A DNA stretch of 64,000 nucleotides from Platycnemis pennipes (lineage: Eukaryota > Arthropoda > Insecta > Odonata > Platycnemididae): NCBI GenBank assembly GCA_933228895.1, contig OW121854.1:5149131-5213130 (forward strand), read 5' to 3'. Positions 43,905 to 54,940 of this stretch are shown here, in pieces (the first letter of the stretch is position 1; every line of letters starts with the position of its first letter). Both the position numbers and the translations under genes were made by a program. The notes under the pieces were generated by a model. That model was given only the letters and a program-made list of their open reading frames with translations, had not been told where the DNA came from and ran no database searches.

Positions 43905-44690
43905 GAAGACTCATATACCGATATATCGATCAACTTGGTGTCCATCAACACTGGGGAGATAGGTTTGGGAGGCACTTGTGTCGGGAAGAGATCAGTACGG
44001 TGGGCCACTGTCCAAAGAGCAAGTGAGTGTTGGATTTCGATAGTTTTTGGGAGGGGAGCGAGAGAGGGGGGCATCTGATTGCTTGTTGTGGGGGGAGAGG
44101 GTCTGTTGTGGCTGGATGGTTTAATTTTGAAATTAAATATGTGCTGTTGATGATACAGGGGTCCGTTGTTCATGATTCTATCTTTCTTTAAATATATGTA
44201 TAAGCTTTCGCAAGCATCTAGCTTAAAGTTTGCGGTTGACCTTATTAAACTTAAATCATCTGTCGTGATGGGTTTCATAAATGAGTTTAGCAACTTCTGA
44301 CTACACCAAACGGCCATTTTTATAATGTGCTAAATGTTGCCTATACTCGATAATGGGATTACATTTAGTTTGCCCAATGTTGGCAGGTGTTACAATTTAT
44401 TTTGTAGACCTCGGATTTTTCTAATGGTGATGTTTTATCCATGGGGTTACCTGATATATTGCGTCCTGTACTACGGTTAAAAAGGCAATGTTTGTGTCCA
44501 CATGTTTGAATATTTTGTTCAGCCCCTTGGCCAGTTTGGGGTAGGAAGGAAGATAAATGAATTTTCTTTTGGGTGTCTCGTCATGTAACTGTGGTGTAGT
44601 TAGCTTGTTGGCAAGTCTTTTCTTTTTGCCAACATAAGTTAACATAGGGCTCTATCATGTTCAGAAGCTTTTGTTTTCTGCTTTTCTTTG
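43905..44690 (-). pseudogene. Penelope-like element, GIY-YIG region, decayed
   Basis: Reading the minus strand with frameshifts: FIYLPSYPKLAKGLNKIFKH (reverse transcriptase to linker region), then SEVYKINCNTCQ with IGQTK following in another frame, RQHLAHYKNGR, SEVAKLIYE, and LDACESLYIYLKKDRIMNNG and PLYHQQHIF. The order VYKINC-x-x-C, IGQT, R-x-x-HL, then (S)E(V)A-x-(H)I, and a late LE-x-x-I matches the C-terminal GIY-YIG endonuclease of Penelope-like retroelements. At least three frame changes. The polymerase core is missing, so this is a fragment about 0.8 kb long. Confidence 0.7.
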
Positions 44691-44727
44691 CGGAGAGAAT
44701 CTACATCATCATCATAATCATTGTTCC

Positions 44728-44792
44728 TGGTGTGGATGCACCCCCTGCCACACACCCTCGAGGTGGCTTGCGGGGTATGTCGTAGATATAGA
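44728..44792 (+). mobile_element. LINE tail fragment
   Basis: GGATGCACCCCCTGCCACAC, GAGGTGGCTTGCGGGGTATG and CGTAGATATAGAT: about 65 bp of the CR1/Jockey-type LINE 3' end. Confidence 0.65.
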
Positions 44793-45227
44793 TCTACAGC
44801 ACTCAACGAGGCCACTAAGGAAGAGGATTGTGGGAGCGGAGAAGAGAAGGGGGTGGGAGAGGCACTAGGCACAGGCATTTCAGCACGCTTTTAGCGAAGG
44901 GTGCCGAGGGGACAATCGCATTAAGTCCCATCTAAGAGACGGAGTATTGGACTTGGAAGTCACTCCACTTTGATCTCAACTTAGGGCCGACATTCTATGG
45001 AAAAATATTCTTCTACCGGCACTCAAAACTTGATCGTCAGGATGTGAAGCTATCGGTACTACTTCAACCTGATTCCCACAAGCCTTCCAAATATTTGAAT
45101 GGCGATCTATTCGTATTATTCAATGAATGAATCCGCCTATTAAAATTGATATCTCGCTATTCAGATGACGTATCTTCTTCATGCATCCAACGAATACGAT
45201 ACTTACATTCTCTTCCTATTTGTTTAA
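44793..45227. other. Unassigned; second copy of the 0.1-kb repeat
   Basis: 44880-44970 resembles bases about 100-180 of the window. No gene seen. Confidence 0.35.
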
Positions 45228-45385
45228 AATGGGGTTGTTTATTATACATATTTTTTATTGCCAAATCTGATAGAGTTTGCAAAATAAGAAGATCTGTATT
45301 TTTCCGTTCTCCGATCCGGCCATAAGTTCTCGAGCTATAAGCGGCAAAAAACTGATGTTTTTTACCCATTCGGAGAAGTGGGTGA
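45228..45385 (+). repeat. MITE family M, left fragment
   Basis: AATGGGGTTGTTTATTATAC, TGATAGAGTTTGCAAAATAA, then TTTTTCCGTTCTCCGATCCG and CCCATTCGGAGAAGTGGGTG align with the first 155 bp of full family-M copies. Confidence 0.7.
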
Positions 45386-45529
45386 AGGGAAGTGTTGCTG
45401 CGCCGGGAAATCGTTGTAGTCAGTGTGTCGGAGGCTGGCTCCTCCCGGGAGTCGTCACCACTACCTGGCGGCCACCAAAAACCAACCCTCCATCCATCCC
45501 TCCCTTGGCCTCAGCCCTTTTGTATATAT

Positions 45530-45600
45530 ATTGGAATAAATCTCTGCATTTTCACCTGAAGATGGCCTAAATTGTCGAAAACCGGGTCGCGAGTAAATCA
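45530..45600 (+). other. Hammerhead-like motif, Penelope-type LTR scrap
   Basis: CTGAAGA (45556-45562) followed 14 nt later by GAAA (45577-45580) and ACCGGGTC fits the spaced conserved boxes CUGANGA and GAAA of hammerhead ribozymes, which Penelope-like elements are known to carry in their terminal repeats. The stem II (GGCC...) pairing is weak, so this is a candidate only. Confidence 0.3.
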
Positions 45601-45692
45601 TTTCAGTGAAATTCGCAAAGTTTGTTTTTTTCTTTCCATAATGTTACTGTACTCAAAACAGATTACCTTATTCGTTGAATAGGTACACACCA

Positions 45693-46015
45693 TCATCTTC
45701 ATCATCATTGGTCAACAATCATAGGATTGGTTTAATTCCACTCGATTCTTCTATCGGCCAACCTCTTCATATTGACGTAATTAATCTCTTTTACATCCTT
45801 CACAACTTGCTCCATATACCTCATACGAGGCCTGCCTTTTCCATTCTTTTCGTTCACTTTTCCCTCGACGATTGTCTTCATCAGTTCATTGTGTCTTAAG
45901 ATATGGCCGATTTAGTTGTACCGCCTTCTTTTTATAGTTTTCAGCAGACTTTTCTTTTCTCCCACTCTTCTTCGTTTGTCACTCGATCGGTCCATTTTAT
46001 CTTCATTGCATTCAT
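45693..46015 (-). pseudogene. RTE-like LINE C-terminal fragment, minus strand
   Basis: ATCATCTTCATCATCATTGG is the tail complement. The minus reading resembles EGKVNEKNGKGRPRMRYMEQ and VKDVKEINYVNMKRLADRRI up to the WTDRV region near 46000. Frames broken. Confidence 0.75.
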
Positions 46016-47026
46016 CTGCAGACGAAGTGTTAGGTACACGGATAAGGATATCTCATTTATCTGTTCAGCCTTAGTATTGCAAGCAGAACCATGGTAAATA
46101 CTTCGATGTTAGACCTGCCGTTCTATGGAACTCAATCCAGAACTCTTCTTCCCCCGAAATATATCATAAACCCAGTTTTGCAAACGACTTTACCTGACTG
46201 TCACCTCTCCCCAATAACACCCATCGAAAAACTCAGAGACGGGTTGATGAACTTTGGAGTATTTGTCCATGGTACGCGTAAGTAATGCCACGGTAGAAAC
46301 ATAATGAAAACATTACGTTAAATTTAGAAAGGATATTTTTAATCGTCATGGGCTTTCTTAAACCATATAGGATACGTTAAAAGTTTGTGCAAAATGAAGT
46401 GTCCAGTCTGTTTTAAGATATATTTTATTCTTTAATGGTTCCCGAAGGAACATATATTAGCGAATGATACCACGTATGGTCTTCATAATATCCCTCACCG
46501 TACCATTAAGTGACCGTGAAAGTTTTGGCTATTTGCTGAAAAGTCCGGGGTTTATGAGGTGAAGTGTAACACGTGTGGTGGTATGTATTGGAGAAACAGG
46601 GAAAATTTTTGAGGGAAACCATTTGTTTTTTCGTAGCAATGCCTCTTAAGTCTCATTTGGACAATCAATTAAAGGCGGAAGCCCACTGCTTCAATTTCAA
46701 TTTATGATTCCTCCACTTCGAAAATGAAGAGGACGACGCGTAATGCAAGGTCTAGACGTAGAAACGACATAAAGATATAGGTTTTTTGAGACTTCACTCT
46801 TTATAGTGAAGACGGGAAGGTCTCTTTTCCGCTGTTGAGACCACTAATTTCCATGTAATAGCACCATCCAAATAGCACCCTTTCCGAGAGACCAAAATTT
46901 CGACTCCGGTCAGCTTAATTTTTGCTGGAAAGAAATTTTGTCACATTTCGTTTTGCGGTGCATAGTAATGGTTTATTTTGCTTTGAAAACTTTGTTGGAG
47001 GTAAATACTACAATATTATCTAACGG
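46016..47026. other. Unassigned
   Basis: No gene recognised; frames up to 72 codons. Confidence 0.3.
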
Positions 47027-47409
47027 AATGGGAGCGTTTACTCGGAACCGAAATCGCAATTTTGTACACGAAATCGTTAGATGGAAGCGAAAAATGAATT
47101 TTAGTGAAAAAATTAATCTTCTAACCACAACCAATCACTCATTAATCAAAAATTAAAATAAGCAAAAGGTGACGCCCACCGAAAAAGCTGCTGTGATAAC
47201 ATTGACGTCATTTTCCTCCCGTCCTTGACTGCTTAACGGGAAAGGGAAGGGAGTGGAGGGGGATTCTCGGAAGGCCTGCTCGCACAGATGCTGTCGCAAC
47301 TGCTCCTATTGGCAGAGTCAGCTGTGTCCCCCCCATTGCGATATGGCAAATTAGCTTCGCGGGCTCAGTTGTGATTGAACTAAGTCAATGACGTCAGAGG
47401 TTGCACCAT
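47027..47409 (-). mobile_element. MITE family M, right two-thirds, minus strand
   Basis: AATGGGAGCGTTTACTCGGA, ACATTGACGTCATTTTCCTC, GGATTCTCGGAAGGCCTGCT and GAGTCAGCTGTGTCCCCCCC are the complement of the right side of the full copy at 61741-62279. The match is lost after GTTGCACCAT. Confidence 0.8.
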
Positions 47410-48129
47410 TCTTTTTTTTCTCAGTTTTTCCGTTCTTCCGCAGTAACTCAGCGAATACGTAGTCATGTAGATAGGTACTCCATGAAAAGATGGATAGGAA
47501 AGAAACTGGGATGATTTATATGAAGTAGGTTGGCGTCCCTAAGGCAATAAAAAGTATTACTAATGCATCAATTTAATAGTATTTATATGGGTATGGGTAC
47601 CTGTGGAAGCATAGTGGACGAAAGTATGGCTGTTAGGACGTAGTTTGATCTATGTTTTGATCACCCATTGACTTTGCCCTAACAAGTGAACGTTTCATGT
47701 ACGCAAAGCTGGTATAAAAAATTGAAACCACCAACTAAAAAAAGAAACACAAAAAATAATTTCTGGAAATTACGGGAAAAGGTAAAAGTTCGAGAGTTTT
47801 TGATGGACTCGCATCCGGAGTAGGACGCCATTTCCGCGACGCACCGAACTTCGAAGTGTTGGTAAACGGGATGCAGCTGTACTACTTCACTGGGTCACGT
47901 CAACTCAACCAATTTTTTGAGGGCATTCTCGCCCACCATCTCCGATTTTCATGATTTTTTCCCACTGCCTATATTTAACCTTGGTAAAGAAAATTCCAAA
48001 ATATTTCAGCCAGAGGACATATACTTTCTAAGATATGTTCGATTTGTAAGCACCTAGGCACAGAGAAAAAAACCTATGCACTATTAAAATTAGTCAAGTC
48101 AACCATTTTTGTACCCCTGTAAAAACTAA
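47410..48129. other. Unassigned; SINE target site at the end
   Basis: No supported gene. GTAAAAACTAA at 48119-48129 is the left copy of the next SINE's target duplication. Confidence 0.3.
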
Positions 48130-48368
48130 GGCACTGGTGAACTGGTGGCCTAGTGGGTAGAGCACTTGGCTTCTGATCGAAGGGTCCTGAGTTCAAATCC
48201 GGGTGAAGTCTTTGGACGCCCCCGAACGAAATATCTTAGGAGTGCGAGTTGGCCCAGGCAAAGGAACTGACTCCCCTACCCTGAATGTGTGACATTCACA
48301 CGGCTTAGTACGGGGTGAGCTCTACCCTCACCTATGCAAACCAACCTTCGGGTTAAATCACTGAGTGA
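48130..48368 (+). mobile_element. tRNA-derived SINE (family T), complete, with TSD
   Basis: The head has an A box (TGGCCTAGTGGGTAGAGC) and a B box (GAGTTCAAATCC), then a body CCCCGAACGAAATATCTTAG and CCCTGAATGTGTGACATTCA, ending CCTATGCAAACCAACCTTCG, GGTTAAATCACTGAGTGA. GTAAAAACTAA precedes (48119-48129) and follows (48369-48379): an exact 11-bp duplication, showing LINE-type insertion. 239 bp. Internal boxes suggest Pol III transcription. Relatives are at 4960-5235 and 24396-24476. Confidence 0.9.
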
Positions 48369-48451
48369 GTAAAAACTAAAATAAGTCAGCAAAGCTGGTA
48401 AAACTTTTAGACGTCATGGACAATAATTCTAATATTTATAAAAGCTGTTAC

Positions 48452-49480
48452 AAATCATCATCATCGGTCAGCAATCCTAGGATTGGTTTGACGCAGCCCT
48501 CCACTCGATTCTTCTATCGGCCAACCTCTTCATATTGACGTAGTTCCTCTCTTTTACATCCTTCTCAACTTGCTCCATATACCTCATGCGAGGCGTGCCT
48601 TTTCCATTCTTCCCGTTCACTTTTCCCTCGATGATTGCCTTCATCAGTTCATTGTGTCTTAAGATGTGGCTTATTAGGTTGCCCCGTCTTCTTTTTAAAG
48701 TTTTCAGTAGAAATCTCTTCTCTCCCACTCTTCTTAAGACTTCTTCGTTTGTCACTCGATCGATCCATTTAATCTTCATCATTCTTCGGTAGCACCACAT
48801 TTCAAATGCTTCCATCCTGGACTTCTCTGCTGCTGTTATTGTCCATGCTTCGCTGCCATATAGTAGAATGCTCCAGATGTATGTTCTAATGAAATGTGTC
48901 CTCACTTCCACGCTTCTATTTGCTGCTGTAAGCAGAATCTTCTTCTGGTAAATTGCCCTTTTTGCTTGCGCAATTCTATTGGCGATTTCTCTTTTACTTC
49001 GTCCATCGCTGGTTACTCGGCTTCCCAGGTAACAGAACTCTTCCACCTCCTCGAATTTTTGTTTTCCTAGTTTAACGTTGGTCCTGGATTCCTTTCTTCT
49101 ACTGCATACCAAAACCATAGTATTCTTTTTATCGCTCTTCAGATGTTATCTGGCCATTTTTCTTCCATATTTTCTATTGTCTTCTTTAAATCTCCTTCTG
49201 TTTCTTCCATGAATGCTTCGTCACCGGCGAATCGTAGAATGCTGATTTTCTCCCCATGGATATTCACTCCCGGAGACTTTTCTTTGAATTCTTGAATGGC
49301 TTTCTCGATGTAGACTACAAGCTGAGTATAACTCTTCGGTCATTGTATGATACTCCAATTTCTTTCAGAACCTTTAGTATAATATTCCAATCCACGCTGT
49401 CAAATATGTTATTAATATTCTCACTTTCTAACGGTTTTTTGCCTAAATATTCAAATATGGCATTTTTGACAGATTCGCAC
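48452..49480 (-). pseudogene. RTE-like LINE with internal deletion, minus strand
   Basis: Longest RTE copy. From 49440 downward on the minus strand: NIFDSVDWNIILKVLKEIGV (region after polymerase motif A), directly joined to VVYIEKAIQEFKEKSPGVNI and ISILRFAGDEAFMEETEGDL (motif C, with FAGD in place of FADD). The motif B segment normally between them is missing. Then a frameshift and a 213-codon frame: EVEEFCYLGSRVTSDGRSKR, TYIWSILLYGSEAWTITAAE, AFEMWCYRRMMKIKWIDRVT, GHILRH-type and RLADRRIEWRAASNQS. Tail ATCATCATC complement. The deletion and altered motif C mean it cannot be active. Confidence 0.85.
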
Positions 49481-52400
49481 CAAAAATATTTTTAGACATG
49501 AGCAATTGAAATTTGTAATAAGCTCCAAAAGGCTGACATATCAGCTATTAAATTAGATTTTATTGTAAGTCAATACAAGTGGGTAAAAATAGGATACATT
49601 TTTGAACAATACTTACCTTTGTCTATTAAGCCTGATGGTAGCTATTCCAGGTCTTCTCAGCTGCTATACTCATGGTATTAGGTGAGGCATACTTGCATAC
49701 TTTCTCCCTGTGATGGTCTTTGGTATGGTGCTGACATTAACATGTCTGTTGTCAATCTCCTTCGCACACCGAAATGTTTTGATCACATGAATGATTTTCC
49801 AATTCAACACACCCAAAAGTCATCTTCTTTCATATGTAGTTCACATGAACTCAACTACTTAGGTTTTTAAAATTCAAAGGACTTGTTTATGACTGATATC
49901 AGTATTTTATGAATATTGGCGGACGAAGTATTACCCTTATTAAAAAAGGGTAACGTTATAATTCCATTATACTTAATCTTATTCATGCATGGTCTTGGTT
50001 TCGACGTGAAAAAGTCAACTTGAGGACCTGAATGTGCGAAAATACTCGAATGAAGACGTGGATGCCATAACATTTTGAGCTTTTCCTGTTGAATAGTCTC
50101 CACTTTAAACCCACTGATTAGGTTGAAAGAAAGTGCCAGACGTAAGTTACGTAGGACAAATGCAGAACTTGTTATTTAACTTATTATCCGAAATGAAGGG
50201 AACCGGAGCTAGAGCAAATTTTGCAACTTCGAGTTGTCATTCACGCAAAAGTATAACTTTAGCAGTGTGACAGTGGACATTTAATGGGAGTAAGTTAATA
50301 TTAATGGAAATCATATAGTTTCATATTGGTTCTATGGACATTTGCACGGGACTTGCTGATTAAAGTGAAGTCAATCATAGTGATCGAGTTTTTATGAGTT
50401 GGTCACTTCATGATAGCACCCTAAAAATCACATGTGAATACCAATTTTGGAGGAGAAGGGACAAAAAAATTGGTGTCATTAGGTCGAGCGCTTGAAGTCA
50501 ATGCGGAAGTATTTAAATAGTTATGTGAAAATAATAACCACCCAACAAAGTCCCTATATATTCCAAACTCTGTAGTGTTCTTTTGGCGCACAATCAGCAA
50601 GCTATATCGTGTCATCAAATGCATGTTTTCTTGAGATAATAACCATGGGCTCGGTTTTATTTCCTGGTAAACATTAATCACGTATTGATGTGAGCGTTTA
50701 TTGTGGCCGTGACCGAGGATAAAGGTTTTATGAAGCAATCAAACAGTCATCCATTTGACAAGGGACTTAATGACAGTTTATTTCTCCTGTTGGGAAAACG
50801 TTTAAATAGGCATTAAAAATCGGGTATTTACTCCTTATTAAAAGCTGTAGTTCTTAATGAAATTTTTAATATTCTCCTCAGGAATGCAATTAAATAGCAT
50901 TTTTACCGTTGAAAGCGTTATAATGAGGAATCAATGGGATTCCTGCGATTGGATACTGCGTTTGCCTTCTAGTTACATGACGCTCTCGTTATGAAGGGAG
51001 TGACAGAATGGGTTTGCATTTGATTAGCTAGGATTTTGTGTAACATATCCCCAAAAAAGCTAATTAAACGTATTGCCATAAAAATTACATAGTTTTTCCG
51101 TTTACTACGTTAGAGTGCTAATTTTAATTATGTTTGGAGGAATGCATTGCTTAGGTAAATATTTATTTTTAAAAGACTACAGATTGATTAGAAACCTGTT
51201 TGTGCGTAAAAACAACTTTATTTATATTCATTAATATGGGTCTGAGAATTTGACTGCGTGATCCTGACTTAATGTTCCTGGTTGTTTCTCTCTTGATAGT
51301 ATTGAACGTTAAGTAATGTTATCCCCTAATGGAATGGGTTGCTCCAATATTATAGGATGATGATAAACATTATCATTTGAAGTTTTTATGCATACGACTT
51401 CATAATCTTTCAATAGCATAAAGAAGTCTGCTGATAATCAAATATTTATCACACACATATTGCCATTTATTTTGTGTTATACTCGTGAAAGTTCGGGTAA
51501 AGTCGTGCCTAATCCTGATCTTTTTTGTTTTGCCCTAGCTATCTCACCACCACCTTCCAACACTCTTTTCAAACAACGTCAATAAAATTTTGGAACTCCC
51601 TCCCTATGCGTCTAAAATAAAGTTTATCTGTTGAATGCTTTGCAATCAAAATTCATGAATTTTTATTGGAACTGCGGAATACTTAAAGTTAGGAAATTTA
51701 ATCCGCGCACCCTAATATTAGTCCTCAATGTAAAAATGATTTAATATTATGTGTAAGTTACATTGAGAGAGGAAATATATTACACGACACTACATTGTCT
51801 TATATTGGTGTAAATTTTTGTTGTAATTGTACTTGAATATACATATGTCAGTGAATACAATTTCAAGATATTGTTAACTTATACCAAGCAGGAACAGCAT
51901 GTTGGTAGGTTGATTACTGTACCTGAGGATCTTGACTGAAAATCGATACATTTTTTAATTTATAATGGCCATATTGATTATTTATAATGATGATGTAAAA
52001 GTCCGAGCTGTCCAGTACTTCAACGTAGTACTTCTTCTTATAGGGCGTACCCAAGAACAATAATAAATGTATCCATCCATAAGTAGGCTGATTGTAATGG
52101 GAAGCCAATGACGTTCGTATTCGCTCACAGTCAGGAATATTTTCGCGTGACCCAAAGGCTCAGATTTAAAAACCTGAGAGGCTGCGAAGTCGGGAGTGTA
52201 GTCGTAAACACGCGGTCGTAAATCTAAGATATAAGGAAGAGCCGAAGAAAAACAAGACAATGAAATGGATAACGGATATTTTATCGGATGGGTCGAGGAA
52301 GAGGAAGGACTCCGCAGATTATTCACGTCCACCATAACTCTCTATGGGTTGCTAATTTACATAATCAGGAGGCTAGTATGCAAATACCATGACTACTTAA

Positions 52401-52611
52401 ACCGTAATTTCCTCTCTTAGTATCACTCGTAAGAGAACTTCTGTTTCCTTAATTTGCCGAGGTCAAGGTGAGGCAAGGGTGGACGACGTTTTCAGTTGAT
52501 AGAAATGAACTGAATAATTAGTCCTTAGTTAGGGGACCGGGGCTAGCGGCCAATTTACCGGGTCGTATCGTGGCCGTTGATTCTTCCGTTCCAGATTCTG
52601 TTCGGAACCTT
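49481..52611. other. Long AT-rich stretch without recognised features
   Basis: About 3.1 kb of low-GC DNA with short frames on both strands (up to 117 codons). I see no domain, RNA, tandem repeat or terminal repeat. It may be intron or spacer. Confidence 0.35.
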
Positions 52612-52775
52612 AGGGCCACATTTAGAATATCAACTACAGTCTCGCTTCTGCTGCTTTCCTCCTAAAATCAAATCCCTACAACTGGTCGAATTGGTCTACA
52701 GATTCTACTTTCAAAGTTAGTATTACTTCTTAGCTGAGACGCTGAGAACAGAGTTGAGATTCTGAATATGGCCCA
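52612..52775. repeat. MITE family A, copy 2
   Basis: AGGGCCACATTTAGAATATC, AACTACAGTCTCGCTTC at the left and GAGTTGAGATTCTGAATATG, GCCC at the right are inverted. Compare 313-552. Confidence 0.7.
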
Positions 52776-52784
52776 GAATTTGGC

Positions 52785-53672
52785 AGTTAGAATTAAACTT
52801 TAAAAAATGTCTTGTAATGAATTTTTGGAGAAAGAATAGCTCTCATCCTACCGCTTACAAAATAAGCAATAATGAATTAACAAACGTGGAATCCATTAAA
52901 TATCTTGGAATAAGACTGACAGATGATCTTTCCGGGGGTAAACACATACGTGAAATAATGGGTCAAGCGAATCGTAAACTGGGATTCGTCAAAAGAGTAC
53001 TGGGTAAATGTGACGATCATGTACGAGAAATTAGCTACTTTTCCCTTGTTAGACCTTATTTGGGATATGCTGTCAGTGTATGGGATTCCTACGAAATCGG
53101 TCTAAATAACGAACTTGAACGTGTGCACCGAAGATCGGCAAGATTTGTAAAGGGACGGTATGATAACCTTATTATCGTAACCAGTCTATTAAATGAATTA
53201 AATTGGGAATCATTGTCAGATCGCAGGGTAAAATTAAGACTCAATCTTTTAAATGAATTCCAAGGCCATATTTTCAGTGATGAAGTTAAAAATATTTTAC
53301 GAACCCCAACTTACTATGGTAGACTGGACCATAATCACAAAATTAGATAAAGATTGCCGAACTGACAGATTCAAAATGTCCTTTTTTCCTCGTACTATTA
53401 GGGATAACGGTTAATATATCCAGTACGAGTGTAGCAATGGATAACATTGGTAGCTGCATATTGGTATAAGGACTTATAGCTAACCCAACTAACAGCATGT
53501 TTTTGCATGTTTGCTTAGCTATTTTTATCTTTTTTTAAATAGCCTAGTTTTGAACAGTACCTATACAAGTACTAATCCTTTTTTTATGCATGATATGTAG
53601 TGCATGTTTGGTGAGAGTTCACCCCCTGCCACACACCTTTATGGTGGCTTACAGGGTATTATGTAGATGTAG
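52785..53672 (+). pseudogene. CR1/Jockey-type LINE C-terminal region and tail
   Basis: A 177-codon frame (52817-53347) reads LTNVESIKYLGIRLTDDLSG, GKHIREIMGQANRKLGFVKR, LGYAVSVWDSYEIGLNNELE, RRSARFVKGRYDNLIIVTSL and TPTYYGRLDHNHKIR before a stop, then the usual 3' UTR with CCCCCTGCCACACACC and ATTATGTAGATGTAGATG. 5'-truncated just before the thumb. The best preserved open C-terminal frame in the window. Confidence 0.88.
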
Positions 53673-53750
53673 ATGCAGAATCGTAACTACAGTCTCACTT
53701 CCTCTGCTTACGCCCTAAAATCACTTTCATGAGTCTGAAAGAGTATAAAG

Positions 53751-54787
53751 TAGAGATGTGCTAATAATACCCGCGGATATTCAAATACCTCGAATAGTAT
53801 AAAGTATTTGATATTCGAGACTTCGAATAATTAAGGCACGTTTACACGTAGCTGTCGACTGCTATGATAGTCAACTGCTAATAACTGTGAAGCCCCACTC
53901 GCGTGTGTAAATAGCAACTGCGATGCGAGTTCAGGTCGATCCTGGATACATGTCGAACACTATCGATCCTAGTTCGAGCTATTAGCAAAGTTGAAGCCCG
54001 TCTACTTTCCAGCGGAAATATATCCAACACAATCGCAACAATCGCCAACGGAAAGCAACACACGACGGAAGCAGGATGTAATAACAAGACTTCCTTCCCA
54101 AAAGGGGAGATTCTACTCTTTAAAGAATGGGAACAAAAGATAATCGTCAATGGAATTTATTGCTAGAAGAATTTCATGAAAATTTAAGCATCAATCACTA
54201 TTGAAATGAAACGTTTTTTATTTTTTATGACGATGCCTAAATAGCGGCTTTAAGCTGCATAGAAGTTGGTGCAGACGCATCATAGCAGCAGCGAAATATC
54301 GATATATCGCGCATCTCGCGACTGTCATAGCAGTCAACTGCTACGTGTGAACGCTGCTTTATGCTAAAATATTTCGATATTCGAGATCTCGAACAGTAAT
54401 GAAAAAATCATCCGATATTCCAGATCTCGAATAGTTATGATAATTATTTGGCGTGTTGATGAACTACATCACATTAATTGGAAACTAGACAGAGAATGGC
54501 GTGTTAGCACTTTCTGCTCACTTATTAAGGCTTATAAAAGTTTATGTATTCAATAGTCCATAATTAGAGGAAAAATATATTGTTACATCATTGACATTTA
54601 AGAACCAGAATTAATTAAAAAAAAATCAACTTGAAGCTTTATACTTCAACAGACATCAGATTGATTTTCAGAATAGCATTTAGCATATCAATTTCTATTA
54701 TAGTATTCGAGGCTATCGAAAATCGAGATATTCGAGTCATTTTTTTAATATAAAAAATCGAGAAATCTGGTTTTCGACCTATTTCTA
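53751..54787. mobile_element. hAT-like element with TCGAATA words, inside MITE A
   Basis: GTATAAAG lies at 53743-53750 and 54788-54795, an exact 8-bp duplication. The ends TAGAGATGTGCTAATA and TTTCGACCTATTTCTA are imperfectly inverted. Subterminal AT-rich words such as ATATTCGAGATCTCGAAT recur in both halves, another palindromic hexamer style like the GATATCG elements. A Harbinger-like element is nested inside. Similar words at 61585-61645 suggest another fragment there. Confidence 0.7.
53834..54358. mobile_element. PIF/Harbinger-like MITE, nested
   Basis: TTA is at 53831-53833 and 54359-54361, matching the 3-bp TWA target of PIF/Harbinger elements. Left AGGCACGTTTACACGTAGC and right GCTACGTGTGAACGCTGCT are inverted, and pairing continues with GACTGCTATGATAGTC and its partner. 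No transposase. The core is less AT-rich than the host element. Confidence 0.8.
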
Positions 54788-54940
54788 GTATAAAGATTCT
54801 CCTTGGTGTAGTCCGAAGGTGTATAGACGGTGGTAACATCAACTTTGCAGAGTAATTGAGCACATTATTTGACTGGCAATGGAGGTTTTTGGACATTAGC
54901 AGTGGAAGCAAGACTGTAGTTGAGATTCTTGAATGTGGTC

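Larger units (their letters stand above)
53678..54940. repeat. MITE family A, copy 3, split by a hAT-like element
   Basis: The left half CAGAATCGTAACTACAGTCT (53678) and right half AGACTGTAGTTGAGATTCTT (54911) are the two ends of MITE A. They are now separated by the insert 53751-54787. Confidence 0.65.

Noticed and set aside
48143..48215. Functional tRNA gene
   Set aside because: A and B boxes are present, but the cloverleaf is incomplete and the unit is followed by a SINE body with a target duplication around the whole.
49256..49495. Plus-strand 79-codon gene
   Set aside because: It is the antisense shadow of the RTE-like LINE polymerase region.
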